Positions 1-14,200 of a stretch of DNA of 64,000 bases are shown here, piece after piece (positions within the stretch are counted from its first letter, which is position 1; each line of letters begins with the position of its first letter). The translations under genes were made by a program, and so were the position numbers. The DNA comes from Pinirhizobacter soli (lineage in GTDB: Bacteria > Pseudomonadota > Gammaproteobacteria > Xanthomonadales > Rhodanobacteraceae): the NCBI RefSeq assembly GCF_015905305.1, contig NZ_JADZLQ010000001.1:248001-312000 (forward strand), read 5' to 3'. A model generated the notes under the pieces. That model was not told the origin of the DNA. It saw only the letters and a program-made list of their open reading frames with translations, and ran no database searches.

Positions 1-2200
1 TCGCCTTGTGCGGCAATCAGTTGGCGGAATGCGCTGGGGGTCTGGTTGAGCACCGTCACACCCTGCGCGCAGATCAACTCATGGAAGTCCGATGGCGAAC
101 GCGTTACTTCCTGCGGAACAACAACCAGCTTTCCTCCATAGGCCAGCGCGCCCCAAATTTCCCAGACCGAGAAATCGAAAGCATAGGAATGGAACAAGGT
201 CCAGACGTCATCGCTGCCGAAGCCGTACCAATGGTCCGTAGCAGCCATCAGCCGCAACACGTTGCCATGCGCCACCATGACGCCCTTGGGTTTGCCGGTC
301 GAACCCGAGGTGTAGATGATGTAGGCCAGGTGATGCGACTGCAGCCCGATGGACGCGATATCAAGGTTGCCCGGATCCGCATGCTTCCATGCGTCAGCGT
401 CGTTGCGCAGATCCAATACCGGCGCTGTCGACGCTTGCAGGATGTCCTGCACGGCCTGCTGCAAGTTTTCCTTGCCGTCGACAATCACTGCCACCGGTGC
501 GCTGTCGGTCAATGCGTAGCTCAAGCGCTCTGCCGGGTACGTCGGGTCGAGCGGCACATAGGCACCGCCTGCCTTCAACACGCCCAGCAGGCCTACGATC
601 ATCGCCAGCGAGCGCTCCACGCACAGCCCCACCAGGACGTCAGGACCGACGCCCAGCTTGCGCAAGTGGCGCGCCAGGCGGTTGGCCTGGGCATTGAGTT
701 CGGCATAACTCAACGACATACCCTCGTACACCACGGCGACGTGGTCGGGCGTCCGTGCCGCTTGCGCTTCGAACACTTCGTGCAGCGTCTGCGTACCAGG
801 CGCAAGATCTGGATAGACCGCGGCGGTGTCATTGAACCCATACAGCAGCTGGTGGCGTTCGGCCTCGTCCAGCATCGCCAGTTCGCCCACCGGGCGCCCA
901 GGCTCGGCTACGATCGCCTGCAGCAGCCGGCTGAAGTGGGCGGCCATGCGTTCAATGGTGCGCGCGTCGAACAGCTCCGTGCTGTACTCGAAACAACCCT
1001 GCAGACCCTCCCTGCCCTCGGTCAAAGTCAGCGTGAGGTCGAACTTGGCGGTGGCGCCCTTGCTTTCCAGCAAGCTCATCGACAGCTCTGGCAGGGCCAT
1101 CTCGCCCATCGGCATGTTCTGCAACACCAGCATCACCTGGAACAGCGGCGTGTAGCTGGTGTGCCGTTCCGGCTGCAATGCTTCGACCAGTTGCTCGAAG
1201 GGCACGTCCTGATGCGCATAGGCATCGAGCGTGTGCTGCCGTACCTGCTGCAACAGGCCGGCGAAGTCCAGCTTCAGGTCCACCTGGGTGCGCAGCACCA
1301 GGGTGTTGACGAAGAAGCCGATCAGGTCCTCGATGTCGGCGCGGTTGCGATTGGCGATCGGCGTGCCGATGCAGATATCGCTTTGCCCCGAATAGCGGGC
1401 AAGCAGCACGTTGAAGGCCGCGCACAGGGTCATGAACAGCGTGCTGTTCGTCCCCCGACCGAGCGCCTGCAGGTTCGACACGAGCGCCGCCGGCACCGTG
1501 AAGGGCAGCGTCGCACCCACATGGCTCGACTGCGCAGGCCGCGGCCGGTCCGTGGGCAAGGCCAGCAGGTTGGGGCTCTGGGCCAGCTGTCGTTTCCAGT
1601 AGCCCAGCTGTCGCTCCAGCACCTCGCCCTTCAGCCACTCCCGCTGCCAGTGCGCGAAGTCCGCGTACTGGATCGGAAGCTCTGGCAGTGGCGATGGCCG
1701 GCCTTCGATGAAGGCCCCGTACAGGGCCACCATTTCCCGCGCCACCACACCCATCGACCAACCATCCGACACGATGTGGTGCATCGTCAGAAGCAACGTG
1801 TGGTCTTCCTCCGCCAACCGCATCAGGCTGAAGCGAATCAAGGGGCCGGCCACCAGGTCAAATGGCGTAGTGACCTCCTTTTGCACACGAAGATGCGCCT
1901 GTACTTCACGTTCCGCAGGCGACAGATCGCTTAGATCGACGGTTTCCAGTGCCAATGGAAGCGCTGGCTCAACGCGCTGTACCGGCTCGTCGCCCGCGAT
2001 GGCAAACGAAGTGCGAAGCGCCTCATGGCGACGCACGATCTCGTTGAGCGTGTAGGACAGCACGTCCACATCAAGGCGGCCGACCAGGTGAACGGTGGCC
2101 GGAATGTTGTATATCTCGCGCCGCGCTTCGTATTGGTCGAGGAACCACAGGCGCTGCTGGGCGAACGACAAGGATAACGGCGTATTCCGCAGGATGGGCC
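1..2200 (-). other. NRPS module: condensation domain and truncated adenylation domain, probably threonine
   Basis: The C domain (about 2195-890) begins LSFAQQRLWFLDQ and contains HHIVSDG (HHxxxDG) near 1780, so it looks catalytically intact. The A domain starts near 850 (LHEVFEAQAARTPDHVAV) and includes LKAGGAYVPLDP, the ATP-binding YTSGSTGKPKG near 310, and FDFSVWE near 170. It is cut by the left edge at LNQTPSAFRQL. Read against the GrsA positions, the visible specificity residues are D235, F236, W239 and N278, the beginning of the DFWNIGMVHK threonine code. The six remaining code positions lie outside the window, so Thr is a prediction. The downstream PCP, any further modules and the thioesterase are not visible. 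Confidence 0.85.
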
Positions 2201-5200
2201 GTATCCCAGATGAAGCCTCCAGCGATTCCGTTTCCGCTGTGGCTGCATCGAGCTCCTCTATCCGCTGGACAAGCGCCGTCAGAATCGGCGTTTCGAAAAT
2301 CGCACTCACCGGCATTTCGATGCCGAACGTGCCGTGAACCCTCGATACCAGCTGCGTCGCCAGCAGCGAATCACCACCCAGTTCAAAGAAGTGGTCGTCT
2401 ACCTCAATCGACGGGCGTCCGAACAATTCCTGCCAGATCCTGATCATCGCCTGCTCGTGGCCAAGTTCCGGCGCCGGGTCTTGCTTGATCGAGGGCTCAA
2501 CAGCAGGCGGTGTCCGCAGTTGGCGCGCGTCTGTAGGCACCTCCGCCATATCCGGATAGGGGACATCAGTCCAATAGCGTTCCCGCGCGAACGGATAGGT
2601 CGGCAAGCTCACACGGCTGGGGCGGCCGCTACTGGCTTCGTACAAAACGTTCCAGTCAAAAGTGAAACCCTTGACCCAAAGTTCCAGCAACTTGCCGAAC
2701 ATGCCTCTGGCGACCCATGCCTGAACCGCCTGATCCATGACCTCGTCGCCTGAAAGTATCGACATGGCATGGCGTTTGGCGTGGCCGCGATAGACGCCAT
2801 CACCGTGGACTTTGCCGGCGGCGTAGGCCGTCAACTTCAGCCGCAGGTCGTCGAACGAATCCACCAGGAATGCCAGCCGCTCTTCCATCGCTTCACGGCC
2901 GATCTGCAAGGTATAGGCCACATTGGCGAGCGAGAGGTCAGCGGCAGGCGCCGGCGCCACGGCAACCAGCAGCCGCTGCACTTGCTCTTGCAGACGCTCT
3001 GGATCGTGAGCCGACAGTACGACCATGGCCGGGCCATCATTTTCCTGCTTCGGCGCCTGACCCTTGTCGGGCAGTACGAGATATTCCTCGATAACCAGGT
3101 GGGCATTCGCTCCGCCCGCACCAAATGATGAAATGCCCGCGACCCTTGGAAACTCACGCCTGTGGCCATCGATATCCAACATCGGACGCGGCCAATCTGC
3201 CAGGGTCCGCTGCACGACAAAGGGACTGTCGGCGAAATTGATGTTCGGATTGAGGGTCTCTGCATGCAGGCTTGGCACCAGGGTCTGGTGCTTCATCTGC
3301 ATCAATACCTTGCTGATCGCCACGAAGCCGCTAGCGCTTTCGCTGTGGCCAACGTTCGACTTCACCGATCCGATGGCACAGAACTGCTTATCCTGTGTCC
3401 CGTTCCGGAACGCCTTCGATAGTCCGGCAATCTCGATCGGATCGCCCATGTGGCTGCCGGTGCCTTGCGCCTCGACATAGCTGACGGCGCGCGCCTCGAC
3501 ACCGGCACGTTGCAGCGCATCGCTCACCAGCTTCGCCTGCATGTTCGGGTTGGGCGTCATATAACTATGCGATTTGCCGCCCGAATTGATGGCGCTGCCC
3601 TTGATCACGCCATAGATATGGTCACCATCGGCAACCGCGCGGTGCAGCGGCTTGAGCACCAGGGCACCCACCGCCTCGCTATCCACGAACCCGTCGCAAT
3701 CGGCTGCGAAGGGCTTGCACTGGTCACCGCCCGAAAGCATATCCAGCGCCGACAGGCCAATCATGTGATCCGGCGTGACGAGCAGGTTCACCCCGCCAGC
3801 GATTGCCACTTCGCTGTCGCCACTTCGCAGGCTTTCGATCGCCAGATGCACCGCGGTCAACGAGGACGAACAGGCGGTATCGACCGCCATGCTTGGGCCC
3901 TGGAAGTTAAGCAGGTAAGAAATGCGATTGGCGATCGACCAAAAGCGCACGCCGGTCGCGTAGCTCTCATTCAATACACCGACAAACGCTCCGATCTTAC
4001 GGGTTTGGCACAGGCTGTCCGGCGTATAGCCGGCATCCTCGATGCTTGCATAAACCTCCTGCATGAACAGCCGCTCCTGCGGGCTGATCAGCTGTGCTTC
4101 GCGCGGCGTAATGTTGAAGAACAGCCGGTCGAAGCAATCGGCATCATCCAGCAGCCCCGCCCATTTGCTATAGGTCCTACCTGGCTGTTGCTTCTTCGCG
4201 TCGTAGAACCTGTTGTTGTCCCAGCGCTCCGGCGGCACCTCCACGATGCTATTGCGCGCTGCGACCAGGTTGTCCCAGAACCGGTTGACGTCGGCCGCTC
4301 CCGGATAGCGGCCGGAAAGACCGATGATCGCCACGTCGAACCGTGGCGCGATGGCGGGCGCGCTCGCTGCCGCCGCACTTGACCGCCTCCATCCGCGCGT
4401 AACCCGGCGCTTCAGCACCGGCACGGACAATGGCACCGGCTCTGGCGTGGACATCACAGCCCCGGGGACTGCAGCGTGTACCGTGCGGTTCGTGTCGCCC
4501 AATGATGGAAACAGCGTCCCCTGATGCTCGCGCACCAGATAGCCGGCCAGCTCCGCCAGGGTCGGATATTCAAAGAAGATCGTTGGCTTGAGTTCGAGCC
4601 GATACTGCTGGTTCAGGACGTTGGCCAGCTCGGTAAACGTGATTGAATCGAAGCCGTACTCGCTCAACGATGTCTGGTCGTCGATGTCTTCCGGCTTGAC
4701 CTTGATCAGCGCTGCCGCTTTCTCCACCAGCGCGCGTTTAATTGGCTCGGAGGGCGCGTGGGTGCCCTGGCTTGCTGTCGAATCGTGGCGCTTGATCGCC
4801 GCCGTTGGCTGTGCCGCTACAGCTTCCTTCGACTTTCCCAGCAACACTTCCCGGATGCGGGTTGCGTCACCCGCCATCACCAGCACCTGGCTTGAGCCGC
4901 TCGCCATCGCCTGATGCAATGCCTGCACACCCCCATCGCTGCTCAGGGCGTGCATGCCCAGTTGCTGGATCAGCATGGCGCGCGTGGCCGCATCCACCTG
5001 CATGCCGCCCTCGTCCCACAGCGGCCAGTTCACCGACAATGTGCGCCCGTGGCGGAGGTCCTGGGCGACCAGGTCGCCGCGTTCATGCGCGAAGGCATCC
5101 ATGAAGGCATTCGCCGCGGCATAGTCGGCCTGCCCCGCATTGCCCATGGCCCCGGCCATGGACGAGAAGCAGATAAAGCAGTCCAGCGGCATGTCCCGGC

Positions 5201-8200
5201 TGGCCTGGTCCAGATTGCGCGTGCCGGTCACCTTGGCGCTTAGCACTTCGCGTAGCTGCTGCTGCGTTTTCCCGGCGATGAAGCCGTCACGGATCACGCC
5301 AGCGCTGTGGATGATGCCATCGAAGCTTTCGAATTCTTCAGGAATGCCGTGCACCAGGTCCGTCAAGGCGGCGGCATCGGCAACGTCAACGGCGTGGTAG
5401 CGCACCACGGCGCCCAACATCTCAAGCTGGCGGATGTGCGCCTGGATATCCTTGTTCAGCTGAGAACGACCGGTCAGGATCAGCACCGGGTTCCGTACCT
5501 GGGTCGCAATCTCGCGTGCGAAGATCAACCCCAATCCACCCGCGCCACCGGTGATCAGGTAAACGCCTCGCGACTTCCATGGCGAGCGCGCTTGAGCCCG
5601 GCCGATGTACTCGGCCCAGCCTGCAACTTGGCGTTCGCCATGGATATAGCGCACATGGTGCGCATCGTCAGCGCGGCTTTCCAGCAGTGCCTTGGCGATA
5701 TCCTGGCCCGGCTCGACGCAGATGAGTTGACCGACAAGACGCGGGTTTTCGAGCTGTGCGGTGCGCAACATGCCACCCAGGCCCTGCAGGGTCCGGTGCG
5801 TACCGTGATCGGGAATAACGACCTGAAGCAGGTGCTTCCCGGGCTGGCGATTCATTGTCTGGAGCTGTTCCAGCAAGATACTGGCTGCCGCATCGAAGCT
5901 TTTGGAAGGATCGGCTTCATCAGCCGTCAGCCGGATACAGGCCACGCCCGGCAAATGACGCTCCACGTCGGCGGCTTCCACGCCGAGCAGCACAACCTGC
6001 CGTGCATAGCCGGGGTCGGCGGTTTCTACCGCCGGGCGCGAATGCCATGTCGGCTGGAACAAAAGCGTCCGGATCGATGCCTCCACCTTGACCGGCGGGA
6101 CTGCCGGCCTTGGCAAGGCGGGAACCGCGACGTTCGTCATCGGCCGCAGGCTGAATCGCCTGAAACGCACGCACACGACACCATGTTCGTCGCATAGATC
6201 CACATCGAGCTGCTGCACCACGGCGCCGGCCTTGCTATCGGGGCTATGACGCACCACCGCCCACATCGACGACGGGCATGGACGTAGCACCTCCAGTGCG
6301 CCCAGTGCGAAAGGCAGCATCAGTGTCACGCCAGCCATTTCGGAGACCACACCCACTTGCAGGCCCAACGTGGCTTGCAGCGCCGCATCGAGCAGGCTGG
6401 GATGAAGTCCGTACCCCTTGTTCGGGGCCTGGGCGGGCAACGTGATGCGTGCGAGAACCTGCCCATGCCCGACGAACACATCACCCAGGCCCTGGAAGGA
6501 CGGGCCGTAGTGCAGGCCCATCTTCTCGAATATCGCATAGCATTGTGATGTATCTAGTTGAAAAAGATTGCATTGTTCATGAAGAACCGACAGATCGTTC
6601 TTTACCGATGCCATCGGTTCGACAAGGGCGATCGCGCCCCGGCTATAAAGAACGGACTCGCCCTCTTCGCCTTCGCCATAAACTTCGAAAGGCAGCTCAC
6701 CGGTCTCTTCAGGATAGAGAGCGATATGCAGGTCAAGGCCGCCGGTGCCAACGACCACGGGCCGTATCCAGGCGATGTCCCGCAACTGCAGGCCTTCGTC
6801 TTCGCCCAGTGCTTCGCGCGCAGCGCAACGCGCCATCTCCAATTGCGCTGCTCCAGGCAGGATTCTCGCGCCCTGCACCACGTGGTCGGCCAAAAAGAAT
6901 TCTTCACCCGACAGGTGGGTACTAAAGCGCAGTCCCGTGACGTCCGATGTATTCCGATGCAACAGCGGATGTAGCACCGCTCCGTTGCCCGTCGTGGTCA
7001 CCGCGCCATCACCGCCGGTTTGTATCCAGTAGCGTTCGCGCGCAAAGGGGTACGTCGGCAGGCTGATACGACGCGGCTTCACCTCGCCGTACAGCTTCGT
7101 CCACTCGACCGACAACCCCCTCACCCACAGCTCAAGCAGCTTGCCGAACTTACCTTTCGCGATCCAGGTTTCGACGGCACCGGCGATGTCCTCATCCCCA
7201 ACCAGTGCACTGAGTACTTCTTTTGCCCGCTTTACCTGTCCGCGGTACAGGTCCTCGATCGCCGCTTCGCCCGCGGTATACAAACTCAACTTCTCGCGTA
7301 ATTCCTCCATCGAGCCCGCTACCAGCGCGAACCGCTCGTCCAGGGCCTCACGACCAACCTGCAACGTGTACGCCAGTTCGTCCAATCGCAGCGTGGCGTC
7401 TTCCCGCCGAACCTCGAGGAACGCCGCCAACCGCGCCACCTGCAACTGCAATTGCACCTCGCTACGCGCCGACAGCACCACCAGCGCCGGCCCTTCATGC
7501 GGAACATCCGCATGCGGCGGCGCTTCGTATTCCTCGATCACCACATGCGCGTTCGCCCCGCCTGCACCGAACGAGGAGACGCCAGCCATGCGCGGATACG
7601 TCCGCGTCACCCCGTCCTTCTCCAGCGTGGGCCGCTCCCACGGCGAGAGCGCTTGCTGCACCACGAAAGGGGTGCCGGCAAAGTCGATGTTCGGGTTCAG
7701 TACGCTCGAGTGCAGGCTAGGCACGAGCTGCCGATGCTTCATCTGTAGAAGCACCTTGGTTACGCCAGCGATTCCCGCCGCGCTCTCGCAGTGCCCGATG
7801 TTCGATTTGGCCGATCCGATGGCGCAATACTGCGTGTCCTGCGTCCATTGACCGAACGCCTTGCTTAGCCCGGCGATCTCGATCGGATCGCCCAGGCTGG
7901 TCCCGGTACCGTGCGCCTCGATGTAGCTTATCTGGCGCGCATCCACCCCGCCTTCGCGCAGCGCCTGCTCGATCACCTGCGCCTGCGCATTCGGATTGGG
8001 CACGGTATAGCCGTTGGTCTTGCCGCCGTGATTGATCGCGGTGGCCTTGATGATTCCGTAGATGTGGTCGCCATCGGCGATGGCCTGCGTCAGCGGCTTG
8101 AGCAATACCGCGCCGACACCCTCGCCCGGGACATAGCCTTCACCGCCCTGGCCGAAACTCTCGCAGCGTCCCTTGCCGGAGATGAACTTGCCCTGGGCCA

Positions 8201-11200
8201 GCATCAGGTATTTATTGGGGTGGATCGAAACGTTTACCCCGCCGGCGATCGCCACGGCGCAGCTACCGCGTTGCAGGCTCTGGCATGCCAGGTGGATCGC
8301 CGTCAGCGACGACGAGCACATCGTGTCCAGCGCCAGGCTGGGTCCGTTGAAATTGCAGAAATATGAAATGCGATTGGCGATCGAAGCGGCGCTGTTGGAC
8401 ACCGACACGTTCTGGCCGCGGGCCTGCGCCTGCGCTCCGTAGAGTTGATATTCCTCGTACATCACGCCAACGAACACACCTACACTGCGATCCTGGCTGA
8501 CCGCTCCTGTCTTCGCCACGCTGTCGCGCGTATACCCGGCGTCTTCCAGCGCCCCGTGCACACACTCCAGGAACAGTCGCTCCTGCGGGTCCATCAGTTC
8601 CGCTTCCCGCGGAGAGATGTTGAAGAACAGGGGGTCGAACTTGTCCACATCGTCCAGAAACCCGCCCCACTTGCTATACGTCGTGCCAATCTTGCTACGA
8701 TCTTCGTCGTAGTAACGTTGCCAGTCCCAGCGCTCCAGCGGGATCTCCGTGATGCTGTCCCTGCCGCAGCTCAAGTTGGCCCAGAATGCCTCCATATCGC
8801 CGGCCTGCGGATAGCGTCCGGACAGACCTATGATTGCAACCGCTTCGTTCTCTGCTGGCACACGACGCGACTTAAAACGTGAGCGGTTACCGAGGATCGA
8901 TGCGGCACGCACACCCTGGAGGGGTTTTGCTACGGCAGCTGAAGCGGCAACGGCTGCTTTCTCGCCGAACAACTCGACCAGCTTGCTGCGATGCTGCTTC
9001 AGGAAATAGCCGGACAGCGCCGCTATGGACTGGTATTCGAAGAACAGCGTCTTCGGTAACGGACCAAAGTCCTTTTCCAGCTTGGCGGTCAGATCCATCA
9101 CCATGACCGAATCAATACCGTACGCCTCCAGCGGTGCGCTGGAATCGACCTTGTGCGCCGGCAATTTGAGCGTCGACGACAACGTGCGTACCAAATGGCG
9201 TATGGTCTTTTCATCCAGGTCTTCAGCCGCAAGTCCTGCGCTGTCCGCCTCGGGCGGAGCGAGCGCTTCTGCCGGAGCATCCTTCGTCGACAGGGTGGCC
9301 TTCAGCCGGTGCGGTAAACCTTCGACGACCAGGACCTGCGGGGCGCCGCTCGACAAAGCGCGAGCCAATGCCGTGCAGCCCTCAGCGGTACGCAGTGGCG
9401 TCATGCCGATTTCCCGCAACAGGTGCTGCCGTGTTGCATCGTCGACCTGCATGCCGCCCTCAGCCCACAGCGGCCAATTGACCGACAGCGTGCGGCCGCG
9501 GCGTTGGCCCAGGGTTGCCAAGTCGCTGCGATACTTCGCAAACGCATCCATGAAGGCGTTGGCTGCTGCGTAATCGGCCTGACCCACGTTTCCGATCGCG
9601 CCGGTAATCGATGAGAAGACGATGAAGCAGTCCAGCTCCATATCCGCGCTAGCCTCGTCCAGGTTCAACGTGCCCGCCACCTTCGCGCTGAAAACCTCAC
9701 GCAACTGCCCACGCGTCTTCTTGATCAGGAAGCTGTCACGCACCACGCCTGCACTGTGGATGATTCCGTCGAGGCTTTCGTGGTCTTCTGGAATGCTGCG
9801 TACCAACTGCGTCACGGCCGCTTTGTCGGCGACATCGACCGCTTCATAGCGCACCACCGCGCCCTGGGCTTCCAGCTCGCGTACGTGGGCCTGGATGCGT
9901 TCATCCAGCGACGAGCGACCGGTAAGGATCAGCGTGGCGCCTTTCGCCTGCCGCGCGATCTCGCGTGCGAAGATCAGACCCAAGCCGCCGGCGCCGCCGG
10001 TGATCAGGTAAACGCCCCGTGATTTCCACGGTGAGTGCGCCTGGATCGCATCGGTGTACTCGACCCAACTTGCGACATGGCGCGCCCCGCCTGCATACCG
10101 TATATGCGTAGCAAGGCTGCCCTGGTTCTCGGCCAGCGCCTGCGCGATATCCTGACCTGTCTGGACCTGGATGATCTGGCCGGCCAGCCGCGGGTTCTCC
10201 AGTTGCACCGTGCGCAACATTCCGCCCAGTCCGGCCAGCAGAGAGCCTTCGCCGTCGCATGGCGCTACCACCTGGATCAAATGCTGCCCGGGCTGGCCGC
10301 TCAACTCCTTGAGCTGTTCCAGCAGCGCCACGGCCGCAGCTTCATAGCCCAGCGACAGATCGCCGCCGATAGTGGCAGCGAGACGAACCGCGCCCGGCAT
10401 ATGCCTTTGCAGGCGAGCTCCATCGGCATCATTCACACCGCACAGCAGTACCCGGTGATGCGCGAACGCAGGGCTCACGGCTGGATGATGGGTGACAGGC
10501 CGCGCTTCCCATGACGGGATCATCAACAAGGTCTGCACAGCCTGGCCCGGCTCGGCGATGGCCTTCGCCAACCGCAATTCAAGCCGGTTGATGCGAATGC
10601 ATACCGAACCAGACTCATCGCAAAGGTCGATGTCGAACATCTTCGACGCATCGCCCAAGGCGGAGCCGGCGCTGCGTCGAACGACCGCCCACATCGAAGT
10701 AACGCAGGGCGCCATCATCTCCAGCGAGCCCAGGGCGACAGGCAACCACAAAGAGGGTGTATTTGCGCCATCGGTTGCCGGCGTCCATCCGATGGAGGCC
10801 TGGAGCGCCGCATCCAGCAGGCTGGGGTGCAGGACGTAGTCCTCCCACGTTGCCTGCACGGCCGCGGGTAACGCGATTTGCGCCAACACCTGTTGCGAGC
10901 CTATGAACAATTCGCCCAAGCCCTGGAAGCTTGGACCATACTGCAGGCCAGATTGCTCGAGTTCGGCATAGCACTGTGCCGCGCTCAGGGAAGAGGTGCT
11001 TTGCGCGCGCAACGTAGCCAGATCATGGGCTGGCCCCAAGGGGGACGAAGCATTGGCGACCGCGGTCGCCGAGCCATGGCTATAACGCACGATATCGCCA
11101 TCTTCGATATCGCCATAGAGCTCGAAGCCGATGCTGCCATCGTCTTGAAGCTCCAGCGCGACATGCAGATCGATCCCATCCGTACCCACGACCACGGGGC

Positions 11201-14200
11201 GCATCCAAGCGACGTCCTGCAACTGCAGAGAGCTATTCTCGTCGATGGCCTCGCTCACTGCCCGGCGCACCATCTCCAACTGTGCCACGCCCGGCAGGAT
11301 TCGAGATCCCCGTACGACGTGATCGGCCAGGAAGAATTCCTCGCCGTTGAAGTGCGAACTGAAACGTTGCGTCGAAAAACTTGAGGTATTGCGATGCACG
11401 AGCGGATGCAGCACCACACCCGTGGTCGCACTTTCCTTCCCCTTCGACGCGGTGGTGTCGATCCAGTACCGTTCGCGCGCGAACGGATACGTTGGCAGGC
11501 TGATCCGGCGCGGCCTCGCTTCGCCGTATAGCTTGTCCCACGAAATCGATAGACCCTTCACCCATAGATCCAGCAACTTTCCGTGCTTGCCCTGGGCGAT
11601 CCAGCTGGCCAGCAAAGTGTCGATCCCATCGTCGCCAGCCAAGGCAGTGAGCGCATCTTTGGTCCGCTTCGCCTGGCCGCGATACAGCTCCTCCAGCCCC
11701 GTTTCACCATCCAGGTGCGCCGCCAGCTTCGCCTGCAGCTCACTCAGTGTGTTCGCCACTATCCCCAGGCGTTCGTCCATGGCCTCGCGACCTACCTGCA
11801 ACGTATAGGCCAGGTTGTCCAGCCGTAGCGTCGCGTCTTCCTTTTGCAGCTCAAGGAACGCAGCCAGCTGCTTCACCTGCTCCAACAACTGCTCCTCGCT
11901 GCGAGCCGACAGCACCACCAGCGCAGGGCCTTCGTTGGAAACAACGGTTTGGGGCGGCACCTCGTATTCCTCGATCACCACGTGCGCGTTCGCTCCACCT
12001 GCCCCGAAGGAGGAGATGCCGGCGATCCGCGGCCCTCCCTGCTTCGGCCAGGGGGCGAGCTCCTGTTGCACCACGAACGGCGTGCCGCCAAAGTCGATAT
12101 TTGGGTTCAGGACGCTCGAATGCAGGCTGGGCGCCAGTTGCCGGTGCTTCAACTGCAGCAGCACCTTGGTTACCCCGGCAATGCCGGCCGCGCTCTCGCA
12201 ATGGCCGATGTTCGACTTGGCCGAGCCGATAGCGCAGAACTGCGTGTCCTGCGTCCAGCTACGGAACGCCTTGGACAGCCCGGCGATCTCGATGGGGTCG
12301 CCCAGGCTGGTGCCGGTGCCGTGCGCTTCGATATAGCTCACCGCGCGCGCATCGATCCCACCCTCACGCAACGCTCGTTCAATCACCTTCGCCTGTGCAT
12401 TGGGATTGGGGACCGTGAAACCATTGGTCTTGCCGCCGTGATTGATCGCGGTGGCCTTGATCACGCCGTAGATATGGTCGCCATCGGCTTTCGCCTGGGC
12501 CAGCGGCTTGAGCAGCACGGCGCCGACGCCTTCGCCCGGCACGTAGCCTTCGCCGCCTTCACCAAAACTCTCGCAGCGACCCTTGCCGGAAATGAACTTG
12601 CCTTGTGCCAGCATCAGGTACTTGTTCGGATGCACAGACACGTTCACGCCACCGGCAATTGCCACCGCGCAACCACCGCGCTGCAGGCTTTGGCAGGCCA
12701 GGTGGATCGCCGTCAGCGACGACGAGCACATGGTGTCCAATGCCAGGCTCGGGCCGTTGAAGTTGCAGAAGTACGAAATGCGGTTCGCGACCGAAGCAGC
12801 ACTATTGAGCATGGCAAGGTTGTTTCCCCTTGCCTGCTCTTGCGCGCCGTACAGTTGGTACTCCTCGTACATCACGCCGACAAAGACACCGACACTGCCC
12901 TCCTGCCCGGGACTTGCGTGTTGAGTGACGCTCTCCCGGGTGTAGCCGGCGTCTTCCAGCGTAGCGTGCACGCATTCCAGGAACAGCCGTTCCTGTGGGT
13001 CCATCCGCTCGGCTTCCCGCGGCGAGATGTTGAAGAACAATGGGTCGAACAGGTCGATGCCGTCGATGAATCCTCCCCATTTTCCATAGGTCTTGCCGGG
13101 TTTGTTGCGGTCTTCGTCGTAGTAAAGCTTGTAGTCCCAGCGTTCGGAGGGAATTTCGGTGATGCTGTCCTTGCCCTGGCTTAGATTCGCCCAGAACTGC
13201 TCGAGATTGCCGGCCTGGGGATAGCGTCCGGCCACGCCGATAATGGCGATATCGCCGACGTCCCTCGAAGCTGCGATTGGATTGGCGCCCTGGAAACTTT
13301 CCTGCTGCATGCCAAAGCGAGGGCGACGGCTTGTCATGGCGGCGGTAACCGGCGCTGCTTCCTCGCGTGGCGAGGCTGCTACCGGCGCTTCGTGCAGCGA
13401 TTCACCCAGCACTTCACTCAGGCGGACGCGGTGATTTTGCAGAAAGTGGACAGCCAGCGCGGCTATCGTCTGGTACTCGAACAGCAGGGTCTTGGAAAGC
13501 GGGCCGAAGACTTGTTCCAGGGCACGGGTCAACTCCATCACCAGGATGGAGTCGATACCGTAGGCCTCCATCTGCACCCGCGCATCGATGCTGTGGGCAG
13601 GTCGATTTAGCGTGCTCGACAACAGCCGAACGAAATAGCGGATGGCTTTTTCCTGCAGCTCGTCCGATGGCGCATTCGCTGCCGCATCTTCGGTCTTGAG
13701 CGTCACGGTGGCCGGTTTGGCGAGCGGGGACAAGCTGGACTTGAAACGTCGTATAGCGCCTTCAGCGACCAGCACCTGCGGCAGGCCGCTCAACAGAGCC
13801 TGCGACAAAGCCACGCAGCCACTAGCACTGCGCAGGGGAATCAGCCCGGTCTGCTCGGTCATGCTCTGGCGCGTGACAGCATCAACCTGCATGCCGCCCT
13901 CTTCCCATAGCGGCCAATTTATCGACAGCGTACGCCCATGACGCTGCCCCTGCACCACCTGTTCCGCGCGGTGATGAGCAAACGCGTCCATGAAGGCATT
14001 CGCCGCCGCGTAGTCGGCCTGACCGACATTGCCAAGTGCGCCCGAGGTCGACGAGAAACATATGAAGCAATCGAGCGCAAGGTCCTGGCTGGCTTCGTCG
14101 AGATGGAGCGTGCCTGCCACCTTGGCATGCAGCACCTCGCGTAATTCTCCGTGGGTTTTCTTGATGATGAAGCTGTCACGCAAGACGCCTGCACTGTGAA

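Noticed and set aside
6-1934. Long open frames on the plus strand across 1-17.8 kb (for example 642 codons at 6-1934, 446 codons at 11844-13184)
   Set aside because: They are antisense to the PKS-NRPS frame, whose minus-strand translation contains all expected domain motifs; the plus-strand translations have no family features and are typical of GC-rich DNA.
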